Positions 17,307-23,830 of a stretch of 64,000 nt of DNA are shown in pieces. Position 1 is the first letter of the stretch. Each line of letters starts with the position of its first letter. The stretch lies in contig CP075365.1 in assembly GCA_019454125.1 (NCBI GenBank), positions 2,350,218 through 2,414,217 on the forward strand, in the 5' to 3' direction. The notes below the pieces were generated by a model. The model ran no database searches and had not been told where the DNA came from. It worked only from the letters and a program-made list of their open reading frames with translations. The translations under genes and the position numbers were made by a program. The stretch is from Fimbriimonadaceae bacterium (GTDB taxonomy: Bacteria > Armatimonadota > Fimbriimonadia > Fimbriimonadales > Fimbriimonadaceae).

Positions 17307-17312
17307 AGTATA
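17307..17312 (-). promoter_or_regulatory. -10 box of glpX (TATACT) adjoining the repeat array
   Basis: TATACT on the minus strand, followed by a 20-nt interval that contains AAGGAG 6 nt before GTG. The -35 position falls inside the first 44-bp repeat, so the array could affect expression of glpX. Confidence 0.6.
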
Positions 17313-17327
17313 CGAGAAATACCAAAC

Positions 17328-18030
17328 CCCCTCCCATAGCCTGGGGAGGGGGCAGGGGGAGGGCAAACAACCCCCTCACCAAGCCTGGGGAGGGGGTAGG
17401 GGGAGGGCAAACAACCCCCTCCCTAAGCCTGGGGAGGGGGCAGGGGGAGGGCAAGCAACCCCCTCCCAAAGCTTTGGGAGGGGGCAGGGGGAGGGCAAAC
17501 AACCCCCTCCCTAAGCCTGGGGAGGGGGCAGGGGGAGGGCAAGCAACCCCTCCCAAAGCTTTGGGAGGGGGCAGGAAAGGGAGCAAACAACCCCCTCACC
17601 AAGCCTGGGGAGGGGGCAGGGGGAGGGCAAACAACCCCCTCCTCAAGCCTGGGGAGGGGGCAGGGGGAGGGCAAACAACCCCCTCCCCAAGCCTGGGGAG
17701 GGGGCAGGGGGAGGGCAAACAACCCCCTCCCCACGCCTGGGGAGGGGGCAGGGGGAGGGCAAACAACCCCCTCCCTAAGCCTGGGGAGGGGGCAGGGGGA
17801 GGGCAAGCAACCCCCTCCCATTGCCTGGCGAGGGAGCAGGAGGAGGGCAAACAACCCCCTCACCAAGCCTAGAGAGGGGGCAGGGGCAGGGCAAACAACC
17901 CCCTCCCCAAGCCTGGGGAGGGGGTAGGGGGAGGGCAAACAACCCCCTCCCCGAGCCTAAGGAGGGGGCAGGAGGAGGGCAAGCAACCCCCTCCCCAAGC
18001 CTGGGGAGGGGGAAGGGGGAGGGGAGGATC
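17328..18030. repeat. Tandem array of sixteen 44-bp G-rich palindromic repeats
   Basis: Sixteen contiguous units of about 44 bp. Each has a C-rich arm (CCCCCTCCC), a 6-bp centre (usually nnAGCC, or AAGCTT in two copies where the palindrome is perfect), a G-rich arm (GGGGAGGGGG), then CAGGGGGAGGG and a CAAACAA or CAAGCAA linker. The + strand of nearly every unit holds four G-runs separated by 1, 2 and 1 bases, a strong predicted G-quadruplex. Copies differ by a few substitutions; units 6, 12, 13 and 15 are most diverged. There are no spacers, so it is not a CRISPR array. Open frames through it on both strands reflect missing stop codons only. Confidence 0.95.
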
Positions 18031-18062
18031 GACCAGCCGCCGATCGGAACACGTGGCTCGGC

Positions 18063-18647
18063 CTACGCTGCTTTCTTCTTCGAACCCGACCCGCTCTCCG
18101 CGACCGAGAACGACACCTGGCTGATGCCGATCGGCTGGATCGTCGCGGCCTGGCCCGTCGTGGTCTTAACGAACCGCACCGCCGCCGCATACCAACCCGC
18201 CGGCACGTCGACATCGGTGCTCAAGCTGCCCGGCAGGAACCGGAAGAACTTCTTCGTGCGGTAAGCGCCCTTCTGCGGGTTGCGGATCTGGCTTGCCAGG
18301 GGCTGGAGCAGGATCTCCGTCGTCACGTTCGACGCGTTCGGCTGGTTCGCCGTGAAGGTCACCTTGCCCGTCGTCGCCGTCGCCGTCACGACCACCGTGT
18401 CGCCCGTGAAAGGAGTCGTGGGCGGGGCCAAGGGCACCGAGCCGCCCGGCGTCGCCTGGAGGAACTTCGTCGACAAAGCGACAAAGGCCTGCATCGCTCG
18501 CTGCTCGTTCGACTTGCCTGTCGCCGCGTCGCACGGCGCGTCGATCGTCTCGATCCGCTGCAGCGGGAGAGGCGAAGTCGGCAGCTTCACCGGCCGCCGG
18601 TTCCCATACTCGTCGTACTTTCCCTCCCACACCAACTCCGTCTTCAT
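18063..18647 (-). CDS. Uncharacterised protein, paralogue of the gene at 23831-24661
   Basis: The 194-residue product has no signal peptide or membrane helix and ends in a basic tail (GSGSKKKAA). Residues around 135-175 (DVDVPAGWYAAAVRFVKTTTGQ) closely match the C terminus of the protein at 24.5 kb (DVDVPVPPGRYAVAVRFVK), and the segment before it also aligns, so the two are paralogues. The middle contains a beta-rich segment (TVVVTATATTGKVTFTANQ). The ATG at 18647 is used; a GTG lies 17 codons upstream. It sits between the 44-bp repeat array and the TIGR04255 cassette. Function unknown. Confidence 0.7.
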   Translation of the reverse strand: MKTELVWEGKYDEYGNRRPVKLPTSPLPLQRIETIDAPCDAATGKSNEQRAMQAFVALSTKFLQATPGGSVPLAPPTTPFTGDTVVVTATATTGKVTFTANQPNASNVTTEILLQPLASQIRNPQKGAYRTKKFFRFLPGSLSTDVDVPAGWYAAAVRFVKTTTGQAATIQPIGISQVSFSVAESGSGSKKKAA

Positions 18648-18764
18648 CCGGCTCAACGGATGCGGATTCCCCGGCCCCCAGCTCGTACTATCGCCCACTT
18701 ATGCTGAGTTTGTCCCAAATCGCAGGAAGAGGTCTTCGGGGCTGTGGCTCGGACAGTGCCCTCC

Positions 18765-18788
18765 CTAGGGCTCACGGGTGGGCCCTAG
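18765..18788. terminator. Inverted repeat at the end of the three-gene cassette
   Basis: CTAGGGC (18765-18771) pairs with GCCCTAG (18782-18788) around a 10-bp loop; the stem includes the stop codon of the last cassette gene. There is no T-tract downstream on the minus strand, so it may mark the cassette edge rather than terminate. Confidence 0.4.
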
Positions 18789-19228
18789 AGTCCCGCTTTC
18801 CAAGTAGGCCGCCGAAGAATCCGCCCCTGGGCCACTCGCACTAGTTCGTCCTGTTGCTCCCTTTCTGGACAGCCTTTGATGCTCCAATGAGCGCTACCGA
18901 ACTCCGGGTCGGCCAAATCCTCCGCCCACTCTAACTCCAGGCCAAGCTCCTCAAGGACGGACGTTTCGAACACGCAGACTCCCGGAACCTGCTTGCTAGT
19001 CTTGTGAGATTCGCAAAGCCGCGTCGAAGCGTCAGGGTCGGCCTCCCATTCGTCCCATCCCGTGACGGACAGTTCGGTTTCTCTGACTCTGACTCCGTCC
19101 CGCAGGATGCTCTTGCACTTGAACGCGCTTGGTCTCAGACTCTGGGAGTCCTCGTCGAAGTCCTCGACAAGGAACCGTCGAGCCAGAAGTCGCGGCCTAG
19201 GCGGGGGTGGAGCCGACCCAGCGGACAT
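18785..19228 (-). CDS. Uncharacterised protein, third gene of the TIGR04255-type cassette
   Basis: The 147-residue product (ATG 19228; further starts at 19243 and 19249) has a proline-rich N terminus and then a mixed alpha/beta sequence with ARRFLVEDFDED, RDGVRVRETELSV and a late SIKGCPE. It resembles from memory small hypothetical proteins encoded beside TIGR04255 genes, which share an N-terminal 'R-F/L-hydrophobic ... SAFK ... LSV' pattern; this is not verified. Its start lies inside the preceding gene (32-bp overlap), which argues for coupled translation and shared function. The inverted repeat at 18765-18788 covers its stop. Confidence 0.65.
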   Translation of the reverse strand: MSAGSAPPPPRPRLLARRFLVEDFDEDSQSLRPSAFKCKSILRDGVRVRETELSVTGWDEWEADPDASTRLCESHKTSKQVPGVCVFETSVLEELGLELEWAEDLADPEFGSAHWSIKGCPEREQQDELVRVAQGRILRRPTWKAGL

Positions 19229-19727
19229 GCTCGCCCCATACATGCTCACTCGGCATGGTCTCCGCTTGGTGGAGTCCCTTTGCCGACTTCCGGATGGTCA
19301 CGGTGCCGCCGTCTTGACTGATGACAACGATCACCCTGCGCTCCCGATCTGCCGAATCCACCATGAACTCAACTTCGCCCTCGTCCGTGGCTCCGGCTGA
19401 AAAGACTAGCCCGGGCCAATCCTGCTTGACCAATTCGAGTCTGCTAGCCCATCTCCTAGCTTGGACGAAGGCTTTTTCACTGGGCTTTAAGGGCTCGTCC
19501 GTTTCAAACTGTCGCAACGACTTCTGCACCCGGTTCAGTAGCCTCTCCGCTAAAGTCACCTCTACGGTTTGGTTGGAGGTTACAATAACTTCTACGGATC
19601 GCCAGGGGATAGTTGAACGACGCGCAGTATGGTCGCTTCGTCGCACGGGACTGACGTCGACGGTATTGGCGCCGGCCTCCCCCGCTAGTGTGGTAGCTGA
19701 CGAGCTATAGGTGTGTCTAAGCGCCAT
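19197..19727 (-). CDS. Uncharacterised protein, second gene of the TIGR04255-type cassette
   Basis: The 176-residue product has a polar N terminus, a helical segment (LAERLLNRVQKSLRQFETDE) around residues 60-80, and C-terminal beta strands (GEVEFMVDSADRERRVIVVISQDGGTVTI). I do not recognise the family. Its ATG lies within the last codons of the TIGR04255 gene (11-bp overlap) and its own 3' end overlaps the next gene, so all three genes are almost certainly one translationally coupled unit. Base composition is visibly less GC-rich than the core genes, a sign of possible transfer. Confidence 0.65.
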   Translation of the reverse strand: MALRHTYSSSATTLAGEAGANTVDVSPVRRSDHTARRSTIPWRSVEVIVTSNQTVEVTLAERLLNRVQKSLRQFETDEPLKPSEKAFVQARRWASRLELVKQDWPGLVFSAGATDEGEVEFMVDSADRERRVIVVISQDGGTVTIRKSAKGLHQAETMPSEHVWGEHVRWVGSTPA

Positions 19728-20466
19728 GCAGACCCCACTCTTTCTTGGCCTCTTGGCTTATCAATTCCGGGAAGAGCTCGTTGAGTCTTTCATGGCACTG
19801 CGCAAGATGACCCGACCAACTTGCTTCGTTAACGAAACTCCCGGCAATCGTCTGAAAGATAAGTCCCGGCTCTGAGTCGAGTTCTTCGACGACACCCGGC
19901 ACCAGCTTGAGCCGTAAGTCCACTCTTTCCTCCCGCCACGCCAGCTCATAATGGTGCACGGAGCTGCCAGCGCCATCAAGCGGCCTTCGAAACCTATCCG
20001 AGAGATACCGAGCGACCCCTCCCGATTCCAGTTGTTGCTTTGTGACGTAATTCATATACGTCATCTGGACAGCTGAGCATGACGGGCTGGGCTCGGTCAA
20101 GGCACCGATCTGATCGAAGCACCAGCTTAGGTTATCCACCAAGGCCTCATACCGCGGGTAGGCTGGCCCCTCTCGTCGATAAATCCAGCGCACCATTAAG
20201 AGGTTTGGCTGAATTACGACCACCATGCTCCGATCTTCCGCTGAAAATGCCACACCGGCCAACTGGAAAGGGTCGAGCACAATCTCGCTCGGCGGCTTAC
20301 CGGGTGCAGCCTCAAGCTGAGACGGCTGGGCGACTTTAGGGAACTTAGCCCCAAAAAGCTTCTGCAGTTCTGTTACGGCTGCGATCGGCATTGGGTTGGG
20401 CAGGTCGAGAGCAAGGCGCACGTCGACCTGCGCGAGTGGTAGTCGGTCGAACTCTAACGAACTCAT
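19717..20466 (-). CDS. TIGR04255 family protein (sporadically distributed, unknown function)
   Basis: The 249-residue protein shows the family layout as I remember it: an N-terminal strand (PLAQVDVRLAL), a central 'IQPNLLMVRWIYRR ... YPRYEALVDNL' segment where a residue-rich beta sheet meets a conserved Y-x-x-Y, then MTYMNYV and a C-terminal acidic helical part. TIGR04255 proteins occur sporadically in accessory regions and have no firm function. It leads the three-gene cassette. A promoter could not be placed; no leaderless-type box is evident before the ATG. Confidence 0.72.
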   Translation of the reverse strand: MSSLEFDRLPLAQVDVRLALDLPNPMPIAAVTELQKLFGAKFPKVAQPSQLEAAPGKPPSEIVLDPFQLAGVAFSAEDRSMVVVIQPNLLMVRWIYRREGPAYPRYEALVDNLSWCFDQIGALTEPSPSCSAVQMTYMNYVTKQQLESGGVARYLSDRFRRPLDGAGSSVHHYELAWREERVDLRLKLVPGVVEELDSEPGLIFQTIAGSFVNEASWSGHLAQCHERLNELFPELISQEAKKEWGLHGA

Positions 20467-20669
20467 CGGTACACTCGATTCATCCTTGACGCGGCTTCAT
20501 TCCAATATTGGCAACCTTTTCCTCCTCCAGACGGGTTCCTGGGCCTAGTCGCCGCACTCCTTTTGTCGACATCAAGCGATCAGTCGTCCGACCTTCTCCA
20601 ACACATCGGGCATCCAAGTCACTGTGCCGGGGCCGTCTCGCGATTGCCCCGGCCAGCGTGTCTGATGCA

Positions 20670-21959
20670 TTACATGAGACTTGGAGCATCGCCTCGTGCG
20701 TGCTCTGTCTCCTCCAGCTGTTCGTCGAACCCGGGCAAGGCCGGCATCTCCTTGCCGACGATGCCTTGCAGGTCTCCTTGGAGGCCGGCAATAGCGGCTA
20801 GGATGCGCTCAATCCGCTTCTCCTGTCGCGCCCACCTTGCCTGCGTCGCCCTCTTCTCCGATTCCAGGTCTTCCTTCAAGTCCTGGAAGGGTCTTGCCAT
20901 GCTCTCCATCACCGTCCTGAACTCCGGCCCCGTCAGGTACGAGTAGAGGAGAGCCTCCTTACTCTCCCGGCCGGTCGCCGCCGCCCTAGCCTGCGCCGTA
21001 GCCTCAAGCCCTTGCCTTAGCGCGATGCAGAGGGCGACCGCGTGGCTCGGTCGCACGACCCAGACCCCTTCGCATTCCGCGAAGTCGCGCACGTCCTTGG
21101 GCAAGACCTCGCTGACGATGACCGCGATGTCCGCTTTGGCCTCTGCCGCGTCCTGCTTGACTTTCGTGCACCAGTCGGTGCCCCAGTTCTGCGCCCGCTT
21201 GACCTCCCAAAGGATCAGGCCCGCGTTTCCGCCCATGTTGCCCAGCACCCTCTGGCGGATGTCCGCGCCGTGGTGGCCCGTCTTCACCGCCTCGATCGTG
21301 TCCCGAGGGAACGACTGGCGCAGCGTGGTCTCGAAATCCACCTCGAGCACCTCGCCCTGGCGCTGCTGGGAGCCGAGCTCCGCCTTGCGTTGTGCCTCCT
21401 TGACCTTCTCATGCATCTCTGCGATTAGCTTGTCCTTCTCCGCGATTTGGAGCTTGTGGGCCGATTCGGCCTCTTGCAAGAGCGTCTGCCTGATCACGTT
21501 CCGCTCGTTGTCGACTTGCCGGGCAACCTCAAGCTCAAGGTTCTTTTCGCGCTCCTCGACGTCACCTTTCTGCTTGCGAAGGGCAAGCTCCGCAGCCTTC
21601 GCCTGGGCCAGTTCGGCCCTCAGCCGGACTTGCTCAGTCTTGGCGGTCTCCAGTTCGGGCTGGAGCTCCTCGACGAGTTGCGCGCGAAGAGCGTTGCGGA
21701 GCGTTTGCCTTTCATGCGCTAAGCGCCGGCTGACTTCGGCCTCCGCCGCCTCCTTCATCTCGGTCGCCTCTCGGATGCGCTCTTCCGCTTCCTGGATGAG
21801 CTTCTTGGCCTCGTCGTGGGCGGTGGTCGCCTGCTTCTGGGCGGCCTCGACCAACTTCTTGGCCTTCGCCTCCGCCTGCTCGACGAAGGGTCGGGCGAGC
21901 CTCTCGGTCACTTCGAAACTATTGCCGCAATCCGGGCACTGAATAGTGTTGTTGAACAT
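20670..21959 (-). CDS. DUF2130 family protein: coiled coil plus PD-(D/E)xK-like domain
   Basis: The 429-residue product begins with a CPDCGNSFEV single CxxC knuckle, continues with an Ala/Glu/Lys-rich coiled coil of about 170 residues, and then a globular domain with GADIRQRV, LILWEVKRA and a following alpha helix. The Asp and the ExK spaced by a strand fit the active site of PD-(D/E)xK nucleases, which is the fold I recall for DUF2130. The start at 21959 is decided by AGGAGAAG just upstream. Nuclease activity and DNA target are inference; its neighbours suggest a defence or repair setting. Confidence 0.85.
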   Translation of the reverse strand: MFNNTIQCPDCGNSFEVTERLARPFVEQAEAKAKKLVEAAQKQATTAHDEAKKLIQEAEERIREATEMKEAAEAEVSRRLAHERQTLRNALRAQLVEELQPELETAKTEQVRLRAELAQAKAAELALRKQKGDVEEREKNLELEVARQVDNERNVIRQTLLQEAESAHKLQIAEKDKLIAEMHEKVKEAQRKAELGSQQRQGEVLEVDFETTLRQSFPRDTIEAVKTGHHGADIRQRVLGNMGGNAGLILWEVKRAQNWGTDWCTKVKQDAAEAKADIAVIVSEVLPKDVRDFAECEGVWVVRPSHAVALCIALRQGLEATAQARAAATGRESKEALLYSYLTGPEFRTVMESMARPFQDLKEDLESEKRATQARWARQEKRIERILAAIAGLQGDLQGIVGKEMPALPGFDEQLEETEHARGDAPSLM

Positions 21960-22034
21960 GGTTCTTCTCCTGTGATCCGAACCGGTCGGTGGGACAAAGT
22001 CACCAGGTTTTCCACACAACCCCTTCTTGCAGCG

Positions 22035-22289
22035 CTGAAAAGCGTCTACAATTCAAGAGTTACGTGCGGCGACTTTGCCCTCGTAGCCTCCAGTGACAGC
22101 TGGAGTACAAAAGACCGTGCTTTGTACCGCTCCGTCTGTGGAGCGGTCAAACGTTGCTTCAACGTACGACTCTGGGATCAAGAAGACTTGGTGCGAAACC
22201 TCCTCGCCGAGTATGAAAATCTCGACGCCGATCTGCGCGCCGAAATCCCGCTGAAGCGCATCTGGACTCTCGCCAGGGGCGAAGAGTAA
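22035..22289 (+). pseudogene. Remnant of an Mrr-type restriction endonuclease (C-terminal part only)
   Basis: About 80 residues are homologous in my recollection to the C-terminal end of Mrr_cat restriction endonucleases: a hydrophobic strand (FALVASSD), then RLWDQEDLVRNLL and DLRAEIPLKRIW, ending EE. The expected N-terminal DNA-binding part and the catalytic half are absent: upstream the frame runs antisense into the DUF2130 gene. The only in-frame start candidates are weak (a TTG near 22120). It is 12 bp before a small gene that usually accompanies such enzymes, so a 5' truncation during rearrangement is likely. Confidence 0.5.
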
Positions 22290-22301
22290 GATCGGTAGGC
22301 A

Positions 22302-22538
22302 ATGGCGACCTACACAGAGATCGACGCCTATGTGAGGCGCACCTATGGCTATGTTCCGAAGCCATGCTGGATCGCGCACGTCAAGGCGCATTACAGGCTC
22401 AACTGCGGCCCGTTCGGCCGGGCGCGGAACCATGAGCGCAAGGTGAAGTGCCCACCCCAGAAATGGCAAGACATCGAGGCGGCGCTCGAACATTTCGGCA
22501 TGGTTTCGCGGTCTGACCGGTCTCGGGCGGGGGCGTGA
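22302..22538 (+). CDS. Small conserved protein often next to restriction endonucleases
   Basis: The 78-residue product has the pattern YVPKPCWIAHVKAHYRL ... KCPPQKWQDIEAALEHFGM. I recall this family as short proteins that follow Mrr-type endonuclease genes in many bacteria, with the CWIAHVK and 'CPP ... IE.AL.HFGM' blocks conserved. Function is not established. It starts with ATG 12 bp after the Mrr-type remnant and ends 6 bp before the next gene, so it remains in an operon-like layout although its partner appears broken. Confidence 0.7.
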   Translation: MATYTEIDAYVRRTYGYVPKPCWIAHVKAHYRLNCGPFGRARNHERKVKCPPQKWQDIEAALEHFGMVSRSDRSRAGA

Positions 22539-22544
22539 TCGCCA

Positions 22545-22883
22545 GTGCCCGACCGCGACTCGCCCCCCTGCCAGGTCACTTTCCGATTTGTGTGCGACAA
22601 GCAGTGGGAAGACCTCGAGGAGGCAAGCGACCCGGCCGTGCGGTTCTGCTCCCAATGCCGAAGGAACGTTTATCGAGCTGCCACCCCTCTTGATGCAATC
22701 AGGCACGCGAAACTAGGCCAGTGCGTCGCTTATGAGCATGAAGAAGTGGTTCTCGTTGGCCATGTGGGCCCCGAATACTTCGGCATCGACGGCGACACCA
22801 TTGCCAAAATGTCGGGAGCGAAGTGGACTCTCAACCGTGGTGAAGACTCCGAAGACACGCCAGGGCCTCAAAGCGGATCCTGA
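22545..22883 (+). CDS. Small cysteine-containing hypothetical protein
   Basis: The 112-residue product starts with GTG, which follows the preceding stop by 6 bp. It contains FVCDKQWEDLEEASDP, then RFCSQCRRNVY and a later QCVAYEH; the three Cys sites and His could bind zinc. Proteins with a 'CDKxWxxL...RFCxxCxxxVY' layout occur in several phyla, in my recollection, without known function. Its C-terminal tail is hydrophilic and overlaps by 16 bp the end of the convergent gene. Confidence 0.6.
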   Translation: MPDRDSPPCQVTFRFVCDKQWEDLEEASDPAVRFCSQCRRNVYRAATPLDAIRHAKLGQCVAYEHEEVVLVGHVGPEYFGIDGDTIAKMSGAKWTLNRGEDSEDTPGPQSGS

Positions 22884-23140
22884 CGCCATTCGGGCGTAAA
22901 GCCGAACGACTGCGACCGTTCTCGCGCGGTCTCTTTCTCCCGGGTGAGGAAGAGGTCGGCGTACTTGGGGTTAAGCACGGTGTTCTCAAGGCTGTGCGCC
23001 AGGAGCCCGATCTCCTTGAGGCGGAGGAGGCCGTACTGGGGGGCGTCTGCTGCCAGGAGCTTCCTTGCCGTGCCGAGCCCCCTGTACTGCTTGAGCATCC
23101 GCCGGAAAAGCGTCGCGTTGTAGCCGCGCTCCTTCGCCAC
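22868..23140 (-). CDS. Conserved hypothetical protein, probably N-terminally shortened
   Basis: The 90-residue product from a GTG start reads 'RGYNATLFRRMLKQYRGLGTARKLL ... LLRLKEIGLLAHSLENTVLNPKYADLF', a pattern of a widespread small bacterial family that resembles a helical peptide-binding or tail domain. Homologous-looking residues (DEFEAELWAID) continue upstream of the GTG until a TAA stop, so either the start is upstream-lacking or a mutation has cut off the N terminus. The region between 23141 and 23227 has no other gene. Possibly decaying. Confidence 0.5.
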   Translation of the reverse strand: MAKERGYNATLFRRMLKQYRGLGTARKLLAADAPQYGLLRLKEIGLLAHSLENTVLNPKYADLFLTREKETARERSQSFGFTPEWRQDPL

Positions 23141-23227
23141 CTCGTCGATCGCCCAGAGTTCAGCTTCGAACTCGTCTTACAGTTTGCCCGTCCGCCTCTC
23201 AAAATTACCCGGCGGGGCTGGCGGCCG

Positions 23228-23677
23228 TTACTCTTCAAAAACTTCGTCGGCGGCTTGTTTCTGCGACTTTGCGAGGCGGTTGGCGAGGTGTTTTGGTAGG
23301 GGGGCGAACAGGAGTTCGATCTCTTGTGGGATTCGGCCGCGCAGCGCCTTCTCTGCGCAAAGAAGCTCGTACATCTCGGGATCGGTCAAGACCATGAGCC
23401 TTTGTTCCGCCTCTGCGATCAGCAGGAAGTAGAGGTCCGCCCGGTACTTGTTCATCTTCTCGTTGCCGAGCTTCCCGCTTGCCGTCCTGGCTCGACTGGT
23501 GATGACGCTGCCGACGACTTTGCCGTCTTCGCTGACAAAGGAGAAGTGGTAGGTGCCGCCGCTGCGCAGCCTCACGCGCCGGTGGACGAACTTCAGGTCG
23601 AGTTTCGCGGGCAGGAAGGTGTCCCTGACCCAGTTGGCGACGGCGCTTTGCGCGGTCGTGTCCGCCATGGCGTCCAT
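23228..23677 (-). CDS. Uncharacterised 149-residue protein of the accessory region
   Basis: The product begins MDAMADTT and contains 'WVRDTFLPAKLDLKFVHRRVRLRSGGTYHFSFVSEDGKVVGSVITSR', a beta-rich core, then helices 'MNKYRADLYFLLIAEAEQRLMVLTDPEMYELL'. I do not recognise a named family, though the layout of an antiparallel sheet followed by helices with a Glu/Lys pair resembles restriction-endonuclease-like folds only superficially. Two ATG starts are possible (23677, 23668). Upstream the frame is open for 190 codons but shows only GC-rich noise. It lies 150 bp from the divergent gene at 23831. Confidence 0.55.
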   Translation of the reverse strand: MDAMADTTAQSAVANWVRDTFLPAKLDLKFVHRRVRLRSGGTYHFSFVSEDGKVVGSVITSRARTASGKLGNEKMNKYRADLYFLLIAEAEQRLMVLTDPEMYELLCAEKALRGRIPQEIELLFAPLPKHLANRLAKSQKQAADEVFEE

Positions 23678-23818
23678 TCCTACCCGAAAACGCCCTCGCT
23701 TTTCAGGCGGCAGCCCAGGGCGTTGGCACGGCTGTGGCACGGCTGTGGCACGGGTGAGGCACGGGCGGGGCCCTGCCGAGCTTGGGGGACGGGTGAGGAA
23801 AGCGGGCGCGGGCGCCGA

Positions 23819-23824
23819 TAGTCT
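23819..23824 (+). promoter_or_regulatory. Candidate -10 box (TAGTCT, 6 nt from ATG at 23831)
   Basis: Fits the leaderless pattern: TAnnnT, a 6-nt gap, ATG. No ribosome binding site is present. Confidence 0.45.
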
Positions 23825-23830
23825 GCTTGT

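Noticed and set aside
17297-17938. Long open frames on both strands through the repeat array
   Set aside because: They arise because the 44-bp units have no stop codons in several frames; the translation is pure Gly/Pro/Asn repeats with no start context, and the frame shifts with the repeat period.
17328-18030. CRISPR array
   Set aside because: Units are contiguous without unique spacers, diverge throughout, and no cas genes are present.
20480-20946. Short frames of 97-127 residues in the 20.5-20.9 kb interval
   Set aside because: They cross the end of the DUF2130 gene in other frames or antisense and show no start context or similarity.
22831-23238. 135-residue minus-strand frame overlapping the gene at 22868-23140
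   Set aside because: It is in another frame; Ser/Arg-rich translation and the conserved family match is in the 22868-23140 frame.
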